Assembly (NCBI GenBank): GCA_021234155.1
Contig: JAJEKV010000002.1
Coordinates: 38,677,841 to 38,741,840 of the forward strand
Direction of reading: 5' to 3'
Origin: Isoetes taiwanensis
Lineage: Eukaryota; Streptophyta; Lycopodiopsida; Isoetales; Isoetaceae
DNA length: 64,000 bases
The position numbers and the translations under genes were made by a program. Below are positions 1 to 12,941 of this stretch, piece by piece (the stretch's first letter is position 1; each line of letters begins with the position of its first letter). Under the pieces are notes generated by a model, which was given only the letters and a program-made list of their open reading frames with translations, was not told where the DNA came from and did no database searches.

Positions 1-375
1 ATCTGCTAGCATCCTGTGGGAATAGTATAACTGCCTATACCTGTCAAATTGAGCATCTGTCAGCTCATGATGATGCTTACACAAAAAGTAGTGCATATGT
101 AGCATCTGAATGCATTCCCTTGTAAAAATTCGCCCACGAGCCTTTGTGTTACGATACAATGCGGTCTTTGCTAGTTTCTCTTGATAAGTCTTTTGCCCAA
201 GGAAACACTCCATGGCAAGGTGATCATGGTTCATGTCTTTTTGTAGAGTTCCTTTTGGTCGAGGGTAGTTTTGGTCAACATTTTTGCCTTCCCATATACT
301 TTTTGCCTCGAAATGCATGTCTGAGTGTAAATTTCCACGAGGAAGAGGTTCTTCATTAATTAAAACATTGTCCCA
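1..375 (-). CDS. Partial ORF of unknown function, cut by window start
   Basis: Read on the minus strand, 125 codons run without a stop from just after a TAA (376-378) to base 1, where the window cuts it. There is no ATG at its beginning, so the open stretch may be an exon or the 3' part of a longer reading frame. The protein is hydrophilic with a His/Tyr-rich end (for example CKHHHELTDAQ and RYRQLYYSHRML). I do not recognise the family. The length of the open frame and ordinary codon usage argue for real or recently real coding sequence; a transposon-encoded protein is possible in this repeat-rich setting. Confidence 0.4.
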
Positions 376-378
376 TTA

Positions 379-2260
379 CGCATCTGTATGCATTTCTTGC
401 ACAAAAAGTCCGTTACACCATAAGGAATAGGTACTCTTGTATTTGGATCAAGCTCGGGGAAGCACTCCTAAATTGCTCGGATCAGCTTTTGTTACATTGT
501 CCCGGATAGGTGTATGGTAAGAAAAAGGAGCCATGATCGGGCAAGGGAGGTCGAGTTTTACGAGCACGGAGAGGAGGAGCAAATTAGGGTTCGAGCTCGA
601 TGGTTTGAATTTTTGGTGTGAAGGTTTGAATTTTTAGTTTGAAATACATTCGATGGTTGTATGAGCCAAATTTCTTGAATAGTAGAAGTTTAGTTAAATA
701 GGGTAGAGATTTGCTATGCTTTAACAATTTTGAGTGTTGTCATTTCAGGTCCATTTGCTCATTACTCTTATTTGTCTTAAGTTGGCCTCTTTCCATCTAG
801 CCCTTGCTTCCATATGAAATTTTTGAGTGCTAATCCTACATTGTTACTCATCCCTTTATTTGGCACTCATGCTAATTTGATTATCATTGTCATATGCGGG
901 TTCATCCACTTCTTCTCCATATTCACTGTCTTGAGTTGTCCTACCCTCCATTTGATCTTATTTTCTTATCACTCTCTCCATTACCTTATACTGCCTCTCA
1001 TATTTCCCACCACTGCGAGTAATTCTATTCCCTCCACCACTTGTTGATATTTTGAAGATCTTAGGTTAGCATTTTTTTCCTTTGAGGCTGAGGGGACCAG
1101 CCTCATTCTTTTTTTTTGAGGAGATGTTGCCCCTTTTTTGGGCAACATAGACCATCATAATACCTAGAGTTTCAAGATTGGAAGATACTTGTCAAAGTTT
1201 GGAAGACTTGTGGTTTCTTTTGAGGTTTCATCTTAAGTTACTTTCTCATCACTCATATGGTAAGAATTAGTGCTATTTTGATCCTGCTAGAGTTTGGAAG
1301 AAATTGGTTCAAGTTTGGAAGACCCTTGGGATCTTGGTTGTATAGCCTAATTCTTTCCTTTGAGGAAGTTTTCTAGTTACATTCTTATTTCTTGAAGACC
1401 AGGCAAAGAATATTGCAAGCTATACAATGAGTCATTACCATGTTGCTCATATTCACTCATATGAAACTAAATGGAGTTGCACCCATGATTTGGAAGTCAC
1501 ACATATGAAGATGCACTTAGAAGTGGAATTGCTCTTTTATTTTGGCCTTGAAGATTGGAAGACCTTTTTAGAAGTTTGGAAGACCCTAGGGCCTTGAGCA
1601 AAGTTATGTTCATCATAAGGTATGATTTGAGCTTTTGAGATATGATCATGTGCTACAGGGGTTCCAGCCTTCATCCATTTCATCCATCCTACATCCACCT
1701 TCCTTTCATTTTTTTATATACCTCATTTTCACCCTGTCATGCCTTCTTTCATTACCTCACTATCTATATTTTATTGGCCTCACCTCCACTTGTGAATTGC
1801 TCTCAAGAGATCATGAAAAACCTCAAGAGCAAAGAAGCTTGAATTTTACCTTCATTCTATCACCCTAAATCCTACCATAGCCTTTTTTTTCCTATTTTTC
1901 CACCCTTTTCCTATGATTTTTTTCACCATTTCCAAGGTTGAAAATTCATTGACCATGGTCAAAATGGCCAAAATTTCAAGTATCTCAATTTGACCTGAAA
2001 ACACTCTAGATTTGAAGCTTGGCAAAAAATAGCTAGGTTGGCCTTTTCAAAATTCAAAAAAGACATGGGAAACCCCTCAAATATCATTTCTTGGGATGCG
2101 TGCCAAAAAAATAAAAAACCTATTCTAGCCTATCTACCCTATCTAATTTTGCATAGTTCCAGGTCACCCCCCATTTTTTCCACGTGGCGGTAGGCGTGGG
2201 GGCGGACACCACGATTTGGGTGTCCCCTCTGCGTGTACATAAATTTAATAGCTGCTCTGC
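379..2260. other. Gene-free stretch with recurring TTTGGAAGA motif
   Basis: No supportable gene. T-rich sequence with short chance ORFs. Between about 1170 and 1590 the word (GA/GT)TTGGAAGAC recurs at least six times at irregular spacing, which looks like an old degenerate repeat or the remains of a purine-rich coding repeat. Confidence 0.4.
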
Positions 2261-2265
2261 ATTAT

Positions 2266-2820
2266 TCCTTATATACCTTAGCCGCCAGACTCGTTTGTGC
2301 CTGTGGGATATATCGCCCTTGAGAATTTTTGATAAACCCTAAGAAATAGAGGAACCTGCTAAATCCGGCCAATTCGTGCCTAAACCTGATTGAATCCCGC
2401 CAATTTCCGCCCGAAATTAGTTCCTAAACCTTTTCGAAACCCCCGGAACCCTTTGTGGCACTTGATTGATAGAAACTTGCTCGGATTAGGCCGGAAATCA
2501 TTGAACCGAGCTGGTTTTGGGAAGGGCGGTTTTAAATGGGAATACGGATTTTTTTTTACCCCCTCGGAGATATACCTCGTGATGCAGGCGATTTCTATAT
2601 TCACGATATTCTCTTGATCTGTTTCTACCTCAAATTCGCTAATCCTTTCGAGATTGAAGATTATTTGTATATTTTGATTGAAGACCGACTCTGTTGTGAC
2701 TTATTTGACATCAAAACTCCTACTGCTACTCAAATTATCTTATTATTTTCTCTTTCTGATAATTTTTGGGTTTTCAGAAGTTGACAATGCCTTGGGATCT
2801 GTTCTCAAGCATTATCCAGG
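2266..2820 (+). promoter_or_regulatory. Possible promoter and first exon
   Basis: A TATA-like word (TTATATACC, about 2269) is followed by GC-richer leader-like sequence. A short ATG-started reading frame at about 2787 (MPWDLFSSIIQ) ends at a consensus-like donor, CAG|GTATTA. This could be the start of a plant gene whose later exons are gone or lie downstream. I cannot tie it to the ABCC fragment at 5.4 kb. Weak support. Confidence 0.2.
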
Positions 2821-3840
2821 TATTACTATTCGAGAATTCTAAACTCTGTGATATCTTATGATTTGAATGCATATTCATTGCACTGGACAAATAGTGTTTC
2901 CATCTTCTTTTGTTTCAAGTTGTTCTGCCTGTCTAAACTAATAGAAACCAGATATTTAAAGTAGAATCCAAATTAATAGTCGTGTCCCATTCTTTAAAAG
3001 GTTTGAGTATTGCTTATATGTAAAGAAAACAAAGAAAAAATAGTTTTTTCCATAACTGTCATAAACTGTGACAGAAATCGAGACTTTGGCCCATCTCAGT
3101 AAATATCATAGTGTTTGCTTGTCAAGAAAACCTTATGCACATGATCTAGAGTTTATTTTGAAGCTGTTTATACAAATTCCAACTCAAGATTCATCACCAA
3201 ACTATATTTGCAAATTTTGGCTCTCTGTTTTGGCATTGACCAATTTTTGACTGAACTTTGACATTGATTTTCTTGGTCTTCCCCTATCCAAATCGAGACA
3301 GACTTTCACCAGTAGTTCCCTCTACTTGTCTATAACTCATACCAAAAACCAAAACTCAAAAATCTTAAAGGGTGTGACTGCAAGATTGATTTTTGCTCTG
3401 ACAGTTTTTTCTGCTTCAGGGACTGTAGTGATTTTGACAAAACCAGCATTTGAAATTGAGTTCTTTTGCTTTATATGATTAAGGATTGATCACCCTAAGT
3501 GATCTGGAGGTCCTGACCAGTTTGTTTACACTTCCTTTGAGGTTAGGCTAAAATTCCAGGTTTTAGGCTAACACTCCCAAGCTAGCCCTCCATGGTATAT
3601 AACTTGGTTCTTTGTTGGCATCGTTTGTTCCCCCCCATGGCCCCCACAAGGGAGAAGCTTAAAATTCGCATAGTGGTTCCATGGGTGCCTTGGGCCTTGT
3701 AGTGTTACTCCCCCCCTCCCAAATCATATTCTCCCCCTCCTTAAACATCTGGTGTCGTGCGATTATCTGATCGCTGCAATCTCCATCGTTCAATCAGCAT
3801 CTTGGCATGGGAGGTTATTTCTGATAATTCATCGCTCCTG
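2821..3840. other. No recognisable gene
   Basis: AT-rich sequence with only short unsupported ORFs. I see no RNA gene, repeat structure or protein similarity here. Confidence 0.4.
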
Positions 3841-3898
3841 AGTGATTATCAACTCCACGGTTGAGATTGAGGAAGTTATCATATCTATGGCCTCCACC

Positions 3899-4022
3899 AG
3901 ATGTTTAAGGGAGGCCAACCCTCCCCTCTCGATGATTATGGCAGATAACCCTCGAGGCCTGCCGGCCTCGAGGGTTATCTGCCATAATCATCTCAAGAGG
4001 AGGGTTATCCTCCTCTTAAGGT
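3899..4022. repeat. Foldback repeat with perfect 29-bp palindrome arms
   Basis: Positions 3931-3959 and 3964-3992 are exact reverse complements (29 of 29) around a four-base loop TGCC. The pairing continues imperfectly outwards to roughly 3899 and 4022 (GGAGGxxxACCCTC against its complement). The core word GATAACCCTCGAGG would form a very stable hairpin. It could be a foldback MITE or a small-RNA precursor. No target-site duplication was identified. Confidence 0.75.
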
Positions 4023-4135
4023 TGTTGGCCGAGAATGGTAGGATTGAGCTAGCCCTTATCTAAGCTTGGTGAGCTTAAAGCGCCCTAATTTTGGTGGGTC
4101 CCCACATCCCAAAGGAAGTCCCTTCCGGGTCCTTT

Positions 4136-4207
4136 TTGTCTTTCTTTCTTCTTTTCTTCTTCTTTTCTTCTTCTTTCTTCTTCTTTCTTCTTGTCTTTTC
4201 TTCTTGA
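4136..4207 (+). repeat. Polypyrimidine CTTCTT microsatellite
   Basis: An almost uninterrupted run of T and C built from TTCTTC/TTTCTT units on the plus strand, followed by GC-richer unassigned DNA. Simple-sequence repeat. Confidence 0.8.
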
Positions 4208-5419
4208 TGTTTGCTTGGGGCAGGGATTCTTCTTTGTTCGGGCTGTAGGGATATTGGGGTGTTGGGGGGTTGGGGTTCACGGGCTTCTTGTGCATTCATC
4301 TTGTGCTCTCTTCCTCCCCCCTCTCTCTCCCTCCCTCATGGTGGTGACTCTTGGATCCGTCTCTTTTTTCAGTGGGGGAAGGTCCCACTTCCTCTGGCCC
4401 CCCTGGCCTCAGGTGGGAATCTATGGGACCATTAGGGTTCGGTGTGGCAAGGGATATGATTAGAAACACACCCATCTTGCCCCTGAGAAGTCTAGTCCTG
4501 GTTGTCTCGCGCTTCATGTATTCCCATTGGCCCAGGTCTAGAGCATGCATTAGCAGTGATAGATGTAACCCTCCCCAGAGTGTTGCCTCTCTCCCCTTCT
4601 TGCATTCCTCAGGTTCTAGATCCCTAGTCCTAGTAGTTCTCGCTTGACTTGGATGGTTGTTTAGGTGTTATAGAGAGCATTCGTACACCCTGCAGGCTTC
4701 TAGTAGGTTGCAGAACCGCCTGTCCTTAGTATGTTTGTGCTCATGTTCGTTTGTATTGGTTAGCTAGAGGTCTGAGTAGAGCATTCAGCGTCAGTCCGGC
4801 TTCTCAGGGCCAAGCTAGTCCTTTGGGTTCATTTATGACTCCACTTACCACATCAAGTTGTTTGCTTCAAGGTAAACATTGCCTATATTTGTAACACGCC
4901 TGGTACGGACCTATTTCCTTATTTATGTTTCCTTATGGGTTTTTTTGGGTTGCCCATAGGGGGCAACCCTCTTGTTGGAGGGTGGAGTGACGTTTTGAAG
5001 GCCTCGATTTGTTCTGAGAATAATATGCCATAGAATATTCTATGTAAGCGGTTGCAATCGGTTAGGATTTTTTAGGGTTTTTGTGATGTCAGTGACAGTT
5101 AGACGGCAACGATTCGTCTGGGATGTGCCTGACGGTAGGGATTGTTTGGGCCTATGGTAGTGGTGAATGAGCGCCTTTCTTTCGTTCTGGCTGATCCATG
5201 GCAGCGGAAGCAGAAGGGGAAGTACTGATTTTTCTTTTATTGCGCTTTTATTGGTAGAACATGTGTTATGATCAAGCATTCTGATGTCGCTATTCTGGCA
5301 ACTCGATCACAGCTTGGAGTGATTATCCGAACGGATAGTTTTAATCGGGAGTACTACTATTTTTCTGGTCTTGATGATCTCATTCTGTTTCTACAAGTCA
5401 AGGATGGATTCATGGAGGG
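4208..5419. other. Mostly unassigned; short hairpin at 4947-4969
   Basis: No gene is supported. GGGTTGCCC (4947-4955) and GGGCAACCC (4961-4969) form a 9-bp perfect hairpin. A similar word, GGGTTGCCCCTAGGG, occurs near 40.16 kb, so both may be relics of one repeat family. Confidence 0.35.
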
Positions 5420-6998
5420 CCAAGGGCTCTCTATTGAAAATGGGATACCTGTTCAAGATATCGATGGTGGGAGCTGCACTTCCTTGTGTTGGGTATGTTG
5501 TGCTTGCATTCTCTCCTCCGTGGACAACCTTAATCAATCATCAAACCATTAGTAGAGAATCTCTTCATCGTTGGCCAGGCCATAAAATGGTTTTCTTTTT
5601 TCCTATGCTCTTATATGAAAGAATAAGCTCGCTTTCGTACTATGTACCTGACATGGGATTGTCTTCTATCATGCCTCCAGTTTTCCTCTACAGTTGTCCG
5701 ACTTGTCTCGGGGGATGCCAGGCCCGATCATCATACACATGTTGTTGATATCTTCTCCCTTGCCACATTTCCACTGGCAATTTTCTTCCTTCTTGTAGCT
5801 TTAGGAGGGAAAATTAGTATCTCAAAAGTCGAAGGTTCTGAGCCTCTAGAAGATCCATTAATCGCAACTTCATTGGCCAGCAATGCATATGTTGAAGTTT
5901 TGACAACCGAATATTCTAAAGCAGGATTTGTAAGTAGAGCACTTTGTCTATGGATGAGACCTTTGCTCAACAAAGGTTACAAGAATGCTCTTCAGTTGAG
6001 CGATATGCCGTTTCTTGCATCTGATGATAGAGCTGAGGCAATGTTTTACTTCTGGGATAAGTTAGCATTTACTGGTTTTCTAGCTTTCACTAAGCTGTGT
6101 GTAATGTTCGTAGGGCCAATACTTATAAAGAGATTTGTGAACTATACTTCAGGGCAAAGGAGTTCAGTTTATGAGGGATATTACCTTGTGTTAGTGCTTT
6201 TAGTTGCAAAGGTCATTGAAGTTCTATACGTGCATCAATTCAATTTCATGAGTCAAAAACTGGGTATGTTGGTTAGGTCTTCCATTATTACTGCAGTCTA
6301 TCACAAAGGCCTTAGATTGTCCATCTCTTCTAGACAATCCTATGGGGTTGGGCAAATTGTAAATTATATGTCAGTAGATGCTCAACAGCATGTCATACTA
6401 CAAATTCACAACCTCTGGTTATTGCCAGCCCAAGTTTGTGTAGCATTAACCATACTGTATCAAACAATTGGACTTCCCATGCTTGCAGGTTTAGCCATGC
6501 TGATTGCTGTTATGCTCCTCATAGTGTGTATGATGGGAAGGCAACGTAAGTATCAGGTTAATGAAAGCCAGAGATGAAAGAATGAGGGCAACCAATGAGG
6601 TCCTGAACTTCATGAAAATTATTAAGGTCTAGGCATGGGAAGATGATTTTCAAAACCGTGTCAAGGAGCTTCGTGTGGTAGAATGTGGTTGGCTTTCAGG
6701 TTTCATGTCTGCATTCTTTACAGGCATAGGTTTTCTCAATATTTGTCCATCTTTGGTCTCTACTGCTTTGTTTGGGGCATGTGTGCTTTTGAAGACAGGG
6801 CTGACAGCAGCAAAAGTATTCACTGCAACTGCAACTTTTCGGATATTGCAAGATCCTGTACGCTGGTTCCCACAAACACTGATCACAGTATCTCAAGCTG
6901 TTGTTTCCCTTGATAGACTAAACATACTCTACAATGCACATGCTAAATGGTGCAGGCTGAGGTTAGTCTTCATTGAAGAACTAATTGTGATATGTTGA
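5420..6998 (+). pseudogene. Decayed ABCC (MRP-type) transporter, TMD0-TMD1 only
   Basis: Plus-strand frames give the N-terminal half of a plant ABC transporter of subfamily C. First come hydrophobic TMD0 pieces (5430-5750: ISMVGAALPCVGYVVLAF, then LLSCLQFSSTVVRLVSGD). Next is a long frame (5642-6577) holding the linker and most of the first transmembrane domain (GYYLVLVLLVAKVIEVLY, SYGVGQIVNYMSVDAQQH). TMD1 ends with ATATFRILQDPVRWFPQTL and VSQAVVSLDRL (to about 6930). Damage: a frame change near 5510-5540, stops upstream of 5642, a one-base insertion near 6559, and a TAG where the family has Gln (KV*AWE, about 6630). Both nucleotide-binding domains are missing, so no ATPase could be made. 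ABCC proteins pump conjugates into the vacuole; this copy cannot. Confidence 0.85.
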
Positions 6999-7050
6999 TT
7001 GTATCTTCAACATTATCCTAGTTATAGTCCCTTCTTCTTCTTCTTTATAG

Positions 7051-7441
7051 AGAGATAAAGTGTCAGCAGCAACAAAAAATGGTTTAGCTCTGTCGAAAAA
7101 GGACATGAACAATGTTGGCATGTCTCCATCAGTACAGGTAATGCCATCTTAGAAGCCAGAAAATATCTCATGCATAGATCTAATCTTATTCATTTCGAGC
7201 TACAGATGGGACAAGCAAACATATATAACCCACAGCCCTCCTACTTATCATCTCAGGTACTATTATATAGCTAATAGTGTATTTAGAGCTTTTCTTCAGG
7301 CTTCCTGCTTAGCATATGTTGCATATGTTTAGGCTAGAATGTCTCAGTTTTCAAACAAACTTAACAAATTATGTATCTTCATGCCCTCCATTTTCATTAA
7401 TATACTATTTTCTTGTCTTCTACAGGCTTTGAGTTGATGTA
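7051..7441 (+). pseudogene. Possible 3' exons of an unidentified gene
   Basis: Two short open segments have splice-like borders: 7051-7138 (after TTCTTTATAG, before CAG|GTAATG; contains LALSKKDMNNVGMSPSVQ) and 7207-7256 (after GAGCTACAG, before CAG|GTACTA; contains MGQANIYNPQPSYLSSQ). A third acceptor near 7425 leads to ALS and a stop. The intron phases let these join into one tail. I do not recognise the protein, and it is not the missing part of the ABCC transporter. Either the 3' end of another captured gene or coincidence. Confidence 0.25.
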
Positions 7442-10400
7442 AGCTTGGAGATGTATAACTGACGACTGCCTTTTCTAAGAAATGCAAATGGCTCTAAGCT
7501 TAACTGTAAGCGAGTGCTTTGCTTGTCCAACCCAGTTGGCCAGTCTTTGTACAGTAAGATGTTGTTTAAACTAACAGAAACAGTGTGACACTTACTAAAT
7601 ATTCTGTTACCTTATCAAAATCATTATGTATAATAAAATAATCTGAATTTAAGCAATTCTTCTGTTGCAAAGGGACAGAGTGAGGTGAGGGTAGGAATCA
7701 CTCTAGATGGCTGTTTGTAAAAAGATTATTCTTCAGTTTTTATAGCATGTCGACAGAACAAAATCATAAGGGTGAAATAAATATCTTATTTACTTGATAA
7801 TCACATTCCTGAAGGGCATTGGTCTCCTCGTTTCCAGTACTTCATGCCAATAATCATGCTGAAGGTAACTACTGAAACATTAGAGCTCATTTTGCATCTC
7901 ATATTGACATGAATGATTGGCAAAGTTTCCTAAATAGGCAAGCGACCATATCTTGAGTTTTATAGCCTTTCCAATGTTGTTGAACAATTTTCGAAAATCA
8001 AAATTAGTCAATCTGTATTCTTCTCATAGATAACATATATGAACTTGGAACCTCCCTTTCAAGTTCATAAGGATGTACTCACCGGTTTCAACATCCTCAT
8101 ACAAGTAGTTTCTATTTCAATTGTACTTGACATACTTTGTCACTCTTTCTCAGAAATTTCGCTTTGAGTTGGCTATTGAGTTTAGTACACTTGACTATGT
8201 GGTGCCAATATAATCTTTTGAAAAATAGAAACATAAGAAGCTTGTGGATCAAGCACTTGTGTTGGTTCTTCCACTTTTTGCACCAGCAGTATCAGGCATA
8301 TGGTATATGATGTTCGCCTCGTGCTATGATATGGATGCTTTGTGTAGTGATGTCAGTTTCCCAAAGAAATAAGGTTCTCTCAACAAACTCTATTGAAAAG
8401 CCGAATGCAATCATGAACCTAAACACTCCATTCGAACCCTAATGCTTCTAAAATGTCCAAAGTAATTGCGCATGCATCAATGGCTCCTCTAAGGGCAACC
8501 CATTGATGCGTCAGCATCTTGGTCCTAACATTGGTTGTGAGCCGCTGATGAGCAGTATATTCGTGGCATTCTTCCAGATCCATGGGTATTAACATTTTGC
8601 CAGAAAAATGGCATGACAAATCCTATAGTCTCAATTACAATACCAAGGTATGCAACTCATGCACGACTGCTCTGTTCTTCCCCGCCTTTCTAGAAATCAC
8701 GCTTAAATGGAATAACTTAGCTCTGTCAAAAGGGTTTTGAGGCTTATCGACAACATCAATACATTTGAAAATCGGGATTTTCCATTGAAATCTGAGTTCG
8801 AATCAAGAAATTTTCCACAAAAATGGCAGGAAGGGAGAACCTTCGAGTAAGGAAAAACTGGATATACCTGCCGTGCCAATGCCAATGGCAAGCACCAATT
8901 TGAACCCACCTATTTGAAGAAGAATGTTTCAACCTACCGATTCTTAGATAGCCTAAACAGAATCAAACCGGTCTATCCTGGATTCTTAATCAGCAGATTA
9001 TCAAACAAACCTGTGCTGCACCTGAATCGCCAACCCTGCATCTCTGTGAAAATGGCCAGGAAAAAGAGCTGAAGGAATCGAACCTCCTTGCCAGAAATAC
9101 CGCCCGCAAATACCAAACAAAAATATTGCAAGTTTAATAACATATACTAACGTTTAACAAGTCATGTTGTCAACCATGACATGTATATATACCTCATTTA
9201 TATCATAATAGTTTTTATCTCAGTTGCTCATCCCTACTAAAGTGCCATATTGTTCCTCTGACATGGAACCCATCACACACTCTAGGTATGGCTCCTCTCT
9301 GCTTGGTGAATTATAGCTAAATGGTTTGTCTCTTTGGTCTTGTGTCACGATATTTTCGGATGAATGACAAATATGATATTATGTTCATCGTGCATGCCTG
9401 CAAAGATAGCATTCTAAAGATTGGTATTAATGTAACAGTAGTATGCTTCTAGTTTAGTGGTCTAGTGATCCTTATTCGACTTCCAAGACAAGACTGTATG
9501 TGGTCTCATTGTCATCATTAGAGGCTTGGACATGGGATTGAATACTATCTTGATTTGTCCTAGTCCTGACCTGAAACGATAGGAGCATGTCTGTTGACTG
9601 CTGGCGAGGCCAAGAGGGTACATAACCTTTTTTTCTATAGGCATAACTTCCAGAGTTGGCTTAAGAAAACAAACCAAGAATTAATATCGGCATGTTTGTG
9701 TGTGGCTCTCAATCTTGAATATATTGGCAGCTCTCGAAATGATGAAAGGCATTTGTATTAAAAAATTTAATTACATTGCATCTACCATACTCTATTATTT
9801 TAAATTACAATATTCCTGCATATTTACCAGATGGTAATATGAAATTCCAAATTCTCATATCTAGAATCTTTGTTCTTGTCAATTAAAATTACAGGCTTCT
9901 ACTGGTTTTGCAAGGGTTTATCAGGTTTAGCATGTCTTATAGAGCTGTATGCTGCCAAACAACCAAAATTTGACATGCCTCTTTGTGATTTACCCAAGCT
10001 TATGGTATGTTGGGCCTCTTTGCGAATGAAATGATCATCTAGCAGTCAATTCGCATTGCCCATTTGACACTTGGCTTTTATTTGCATAAGTAAAATGATT
10101 GAATTGATGCCTGATGTATTCCATACTGATTACAATTATCATTTTCTTGGTTAGAGCTAAAATTGGAAGGTCAACCTATCAATTTACTATAGGGTACATA
10201 AGCCTATGAAATATTAACTGCTACCAATGGAAGTGGGTGACCCTCCCTGCAAAATTGGCATTCAAAGTTTAGGGAGGATGGTGCATGTAATTGATGCAAG
10301 AGAGGAGATGGAATAATTTAATCTTGTTTTCAGCTAAAGGAGCTTTAGGTTTGCAGATTTGTAGTTTAGGATTTCTTTGAATCAATGGATTGAAGGTACA

Positions 10401-12941
10401 GTGTGATTCAATGAATTAGGAATTTTCCATCACAAACAAATGAAGTTGACACCACGTTTTGTTCTATATTTGTTGCTCTATGCTTATTCATAAGGTTCAA
10501 AAGTTGTGGAAGGCATATTTTATAACTTAAGATTTTATAAAGTTTAATGTGTGTATTTGTATGATTATACGTATGAATCTGATAGTGGACGGTGGAGTGC
10601 GAGTTTTGTGGGAGGAGGGTTTCACGAATTGTATGTTGAAGTGATAATCGATTGCTGAGGAATGATTTTGTACTCCGTCTCCAGATGTCGCTGCGGGGGC
10701 ACCACGCAGGCGCTCCGGCAAGGGGGTCGGCATGTCAGATTTGAAGCTCGGTTCCGGTTTGCCATTAAGAGCCCTTCTTGGGCCGAATATAGCTTCACGA
10801 AATTCATTGTTGCTCTAAATGACTCTGCCAGGGTCTTCACAGGGAACCCTTCTTGGCCGATGCACCTAATTAGAGCAACATTGATGCATCTGTTATTCAA
10901 GCGGTAGGATATTTAATGACAAATAACTTCGATTTAGCAGATACACTATTTTACATGTGCACAGGTAAGCATTCGTTTGCTTTGAAATTTTTCTAGAACA
11001 ACACACAAGAGCTACGAATTTGTAATGGCTTTGTTGCCCGTTTACCTGTACAACATAACTGAAACATGTTTGCTTGTTCATCTTTGTTTTTTTATTTGCA
11101 TTCAAAGTTGATGCATGCTTACAAAGTTACAGGCTGGTTAGGTCTGCTGCTAGTTAATAGGTGTAGTTTTCCATAGCTTTTGAACCTTATAGCCATTTGA
11201 GGATTAAATTCCATGGATCTTATATTTTGTGGTTGGGAACTAGTGATGCATTTTAGCAAGAGAACTGCGAACAGGATAATTGACACAATGATGTTTATTG
11301 TGAATGTACAGATTGTCAAAGTTCAGGGAGATTGACAAAGAAGGTGTGGCCATGATGCTTTGTTAATCAGCCCTTTTTAATTTGGAATTCTTCCGATTTG
11401 GTGGAAAAAGTTTTTGGATTTTTTTTTGGATGATTTCCTAAGATTGTTGGGGTTTTCGGTGGCTGGGAAATATTTCAGTGCTTCCAAAAATTGCGACCAT
11501 TTTCCTTTTTATTATTTCAAACATGATCTTCTTATTAGATTTTATCGGATTGCAGCTGTCCACAGGCATAGGATCTTCTTATCGGATTGCAGCTGTCCAC
11601 CGGCATGCATGTGTTTTACTGCAGCTTGCAAAGCATCTTGCCATAAGATCGTTGCTAAAACCTGGGGCTTCTGATTTGAGCTCTCATTGATGGCATCTCG
11701 AAAGCCAAAGGTTTACCAATAAGCATGAGATTGATGTTGGAACGGATTAGCTCATGCCGATTTTTGCTTCATTTATTTTTAGTCCGGGTGCTCTTTAGGT
11801 AATCATATGGGCGGTTGGTTTCTTCAGCTTGAATAAGACACATGGGGTTAGATGCAAGATGCAGAGAAGTTGCCATGGCGTTTCACAGATTTATGCATTT
11901 AGTCGACCATGCCCTTGCAAAACTTTGCTATCAAAATTGTTTCAAGCCCCATTTTCACTCCAATCGAAACTGAATTTATGCTGTATTATTTATCTCTAAG
12001 ATAAAGGTTTGAAGTTTTTCCTTTCGGCTATAGAAGGATGCAGCATCTGCATGCCATGATTCCGAGATTGCTTAAGTTCTATTCTCTTCCTACAAATCCA
12101 GGTAGAGATTCATGAAAGCAACACTATTTGTATTTGTTACATGATCTTAACTAGCATAGGACATTATTCTTCTGCTTTGCTTTGGGCTCAATCTTCTTTT
12201 TTATTTTGGTAAGGTGTTGGGTTCCGTGCCAAAGGGAACGCCGCATCTTACGCCGCATGCGGCGTTCCCTTCCCTTTGCGTCCCCCCTGCGGGATTTTGG
12301 TTGCCAGAATTGAATGCTCTCGACGAAATCCCCCCCTTGCCACTCTACGAAATTCCTATTCCTCTGCTACGAAATTCCCTCCGTCTGATTTTGGCGCCTC
12401 AGCTTTGGAAGCTTTGAAGCTTTGGAAAGGTGAGTCTGATATTTGCAATGATCAGATAGGGTGATTCTTAAACTAATCTTCTTTTTTCTTTCAGGATTTA
12501 GACGGTTTGGAGTTCATTGTCTTTCTTCTGGAGCCGATCTTCCAAGGTATGATCCAAGATTCGCTCTTCTTGGAATGGTTTGCATGCCGAAATGATTTGC
12601 TAGAAATGGATGTCGGCACTGTCTGTTGCAGCCGAATCTAAGATCCCTGTTGCAGATTTTCAGAGTGAGAGGGCTGAGGCAACAAGGATTGCAGATTTTC
12701 AGAGTAGATTTTTAGAGTGAAGCAACTCAGGATTTTCAGAGCTGAGAGGGTTGAGGCGGCTATGCCATTGCTGTGAAGCAGCATGAATGGTATAAAATGA
12801 AGGAAGCAGCAACAGGCCGAACCTTTTACCTGCTTCTCAAGAGCCCATCTTCCACAATTTCGTTGCCATTAATCAGCTTCCAAACTTGGCAGAAAGGCAG
12901 GAGCTGCATATAGAGAAAGAGGAGAAGTTGATTTGGAGAAA
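7442..12941. other. Long gene-poor stretch; hairpin at 12232-12271; short duplication at 11.55 kb
   Basis: No gene is supportable in 5.5 kb. Minus-strand open pieces at 8419-8619 and 8703-8909 have intron-like borders but no recognisable product. At 11543-11603 the phrase ATCGGATTGCAGCTGTCCAC is repeated in tandem. At about 12232-12271 a 15-bp perfect inverted repeat (AAGGGAACGCCGCAT and its complement, 10-base loop) forms a GC-rich hairpin in otherwise AT-rich DNA. The rest looks like decayed intergenic or intronic sequence. Confidence 0.4.

Noticed and set aside
4056-4299. Lys/Arg-rich minus-strand ORFs
   Set aside because: They are translations of the polypyrimidine microsatellite.
9050-9100. 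tRNA gene suggested by GGAATCGAACC (T-arm-like on the minus strand)
   Set aside because: No matching acceptor 5' strand, D-arm or anticodon stem in the 70 bases upstream on that strand.
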